Assembly: GCA_023213315.1 (NCBI GenBank)
Contig: JAKCPI010031569.1
Location: 1 to 64,000 of the forward strand
Source of the DNA: Euborellia annulipes
Lineage: Eukaryota; Arthropoda; Insecta; Dermaptera; Anisolabididae
Direction of reading: 5' to 3'
DNA: 64,000 nucleotides
Below the pieces are notes generated by a model, which had not been told where the DNA came from, ran no database searches, and saw nothing but the letters and a program-made list of their open reading frames with translations. This document shows positions 63,767 through 64,000 of this stretch, piece after piece (within the stretch, counting starts at the first letter, position 1; each line of letters opens with the position of its first letter). A program made the position numbers and the translations under genes.

Positions 63767-64000
63767 AGAGTATAAACAAACTAACTGTTAGATTAGCATG
63801 TAAAAGATTTTAAAGAAAGAATTTAATAATAAAGAAATTTTTATTGATAAAGAATAAAGGTATTTTATTTTATTAGAATTAATTAATTTACCCTTTTACA
63901 CCCCCTGGTTACGAGATTTTATCATAAGATTTCATTTTAAAAAAAGTAAAATTTGGGTAATTTGATAAGTACAGTGAAAATAGAAATATAAATTTTTTAA
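63541..64000 (+). repeat. Family D repeat, third copy, with (GA)n
   Basis: AAGGAGTGGGAGAGAGAGGG, (GA)n 63732-63762, AAAGGTATTTTATTTTATTAG, TTTACACCCCCTGGTTACGA parallel the units at 7797 and 8640. It runs off the window. Confidence 0.65.

Overview
The window reads as AT-rich, repeat-dense metazoan nuclear DNA, most likely from an arthropod. The evidence is tRNA-derived SINEs, Tc1/mariner, hAT and PIF/Harbinger-type inverted-repeat elements, non-LTR retrotransposon tails, Helitron-like ends, palindromes with hammerhead-like motifs as in Penelope-like elements, and one short exon with canonical GT/AG splice sites. No intact long reading frame, operon, rRNA gene or functional tRNA gene was recognised. 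The species cannot be named from sequence alone.

Four families dominate. Family A (about 30 full, broken or solo copies) is a roughly 0.6-0.7 kb non-autonomous element. One end is a ~90-nt imperfect hairpin starting TCTGGTGTGAC. The other is a ~45-nt hairpin closing in GGTAAGAGAAAG. Nearly every copy with a body carries a palindromic RFX X-box-like site (GTTACCATGGCAAC type) and a (CA)n/(CCCA)n microsatellite. SINE-1 (about 15 copies) and SINE-2 (about 7) have tRNA-like A and B boxes. Several large inverted repeats (81-2002, 2434-4111, 29481-30307, 34465-35076, 43917-47068) are fold-back or palindromic insertions.

Layout. 0-7 kb: two nested long-arm fold-back elements in SINE-1 and family A. 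7-10 kb: Helitron-like 3' end, a repeated family D, and a 116-bp tandem array. 10-16 kb: SINEs, family C, a family A copy inserted in another A copy, and a hAT-like element. 16-21 kb: Helitron-like ends and small inverted-repeat elements, with some unique GC-richer DNA. 21-25.6 kb: low-complexity DNA, family A, a third SINE and a LINE C-terminus. 26-27.4 kb: mostly unique. 27.4-30.4 kb: family A, SINE-1 and a Penelope-like palindrome. 30.4-32.5 kb: unique DNA and a LINE tail. 33-37 kb: family A, a mariner fold-back and a hAT element with a perfect 8-bp duplication. 37-41 kb: largely unique. 41-47 kb: a long tRNA-derived SINE, palindromes, and a 3.1-kb inverted repeat with a Harbinger-like insertion in one arm. 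47-55 kb: families A and C, SINE-1 and palindromes. 55-64 kb: unique islands, more family A, the exon at 61.6 kb (minus strand), a 0.9-kb TIR element and a family D copy.

Unique GC-richer islands with homeodomain-like TAATTA and TTTATGG words lie between the repeats (for example 40.27-40.64, 51.99-52.27, 53.40-53.56, 56.93-57.57 and 59.08-59.34 kb). With the single exon near the right end, I infer a long intron or gene-flanking region that may hold cis-regulatory DNA. The nesting gives relative ages: family A first, then SINE-1 and the fold-back elements inserted into it.
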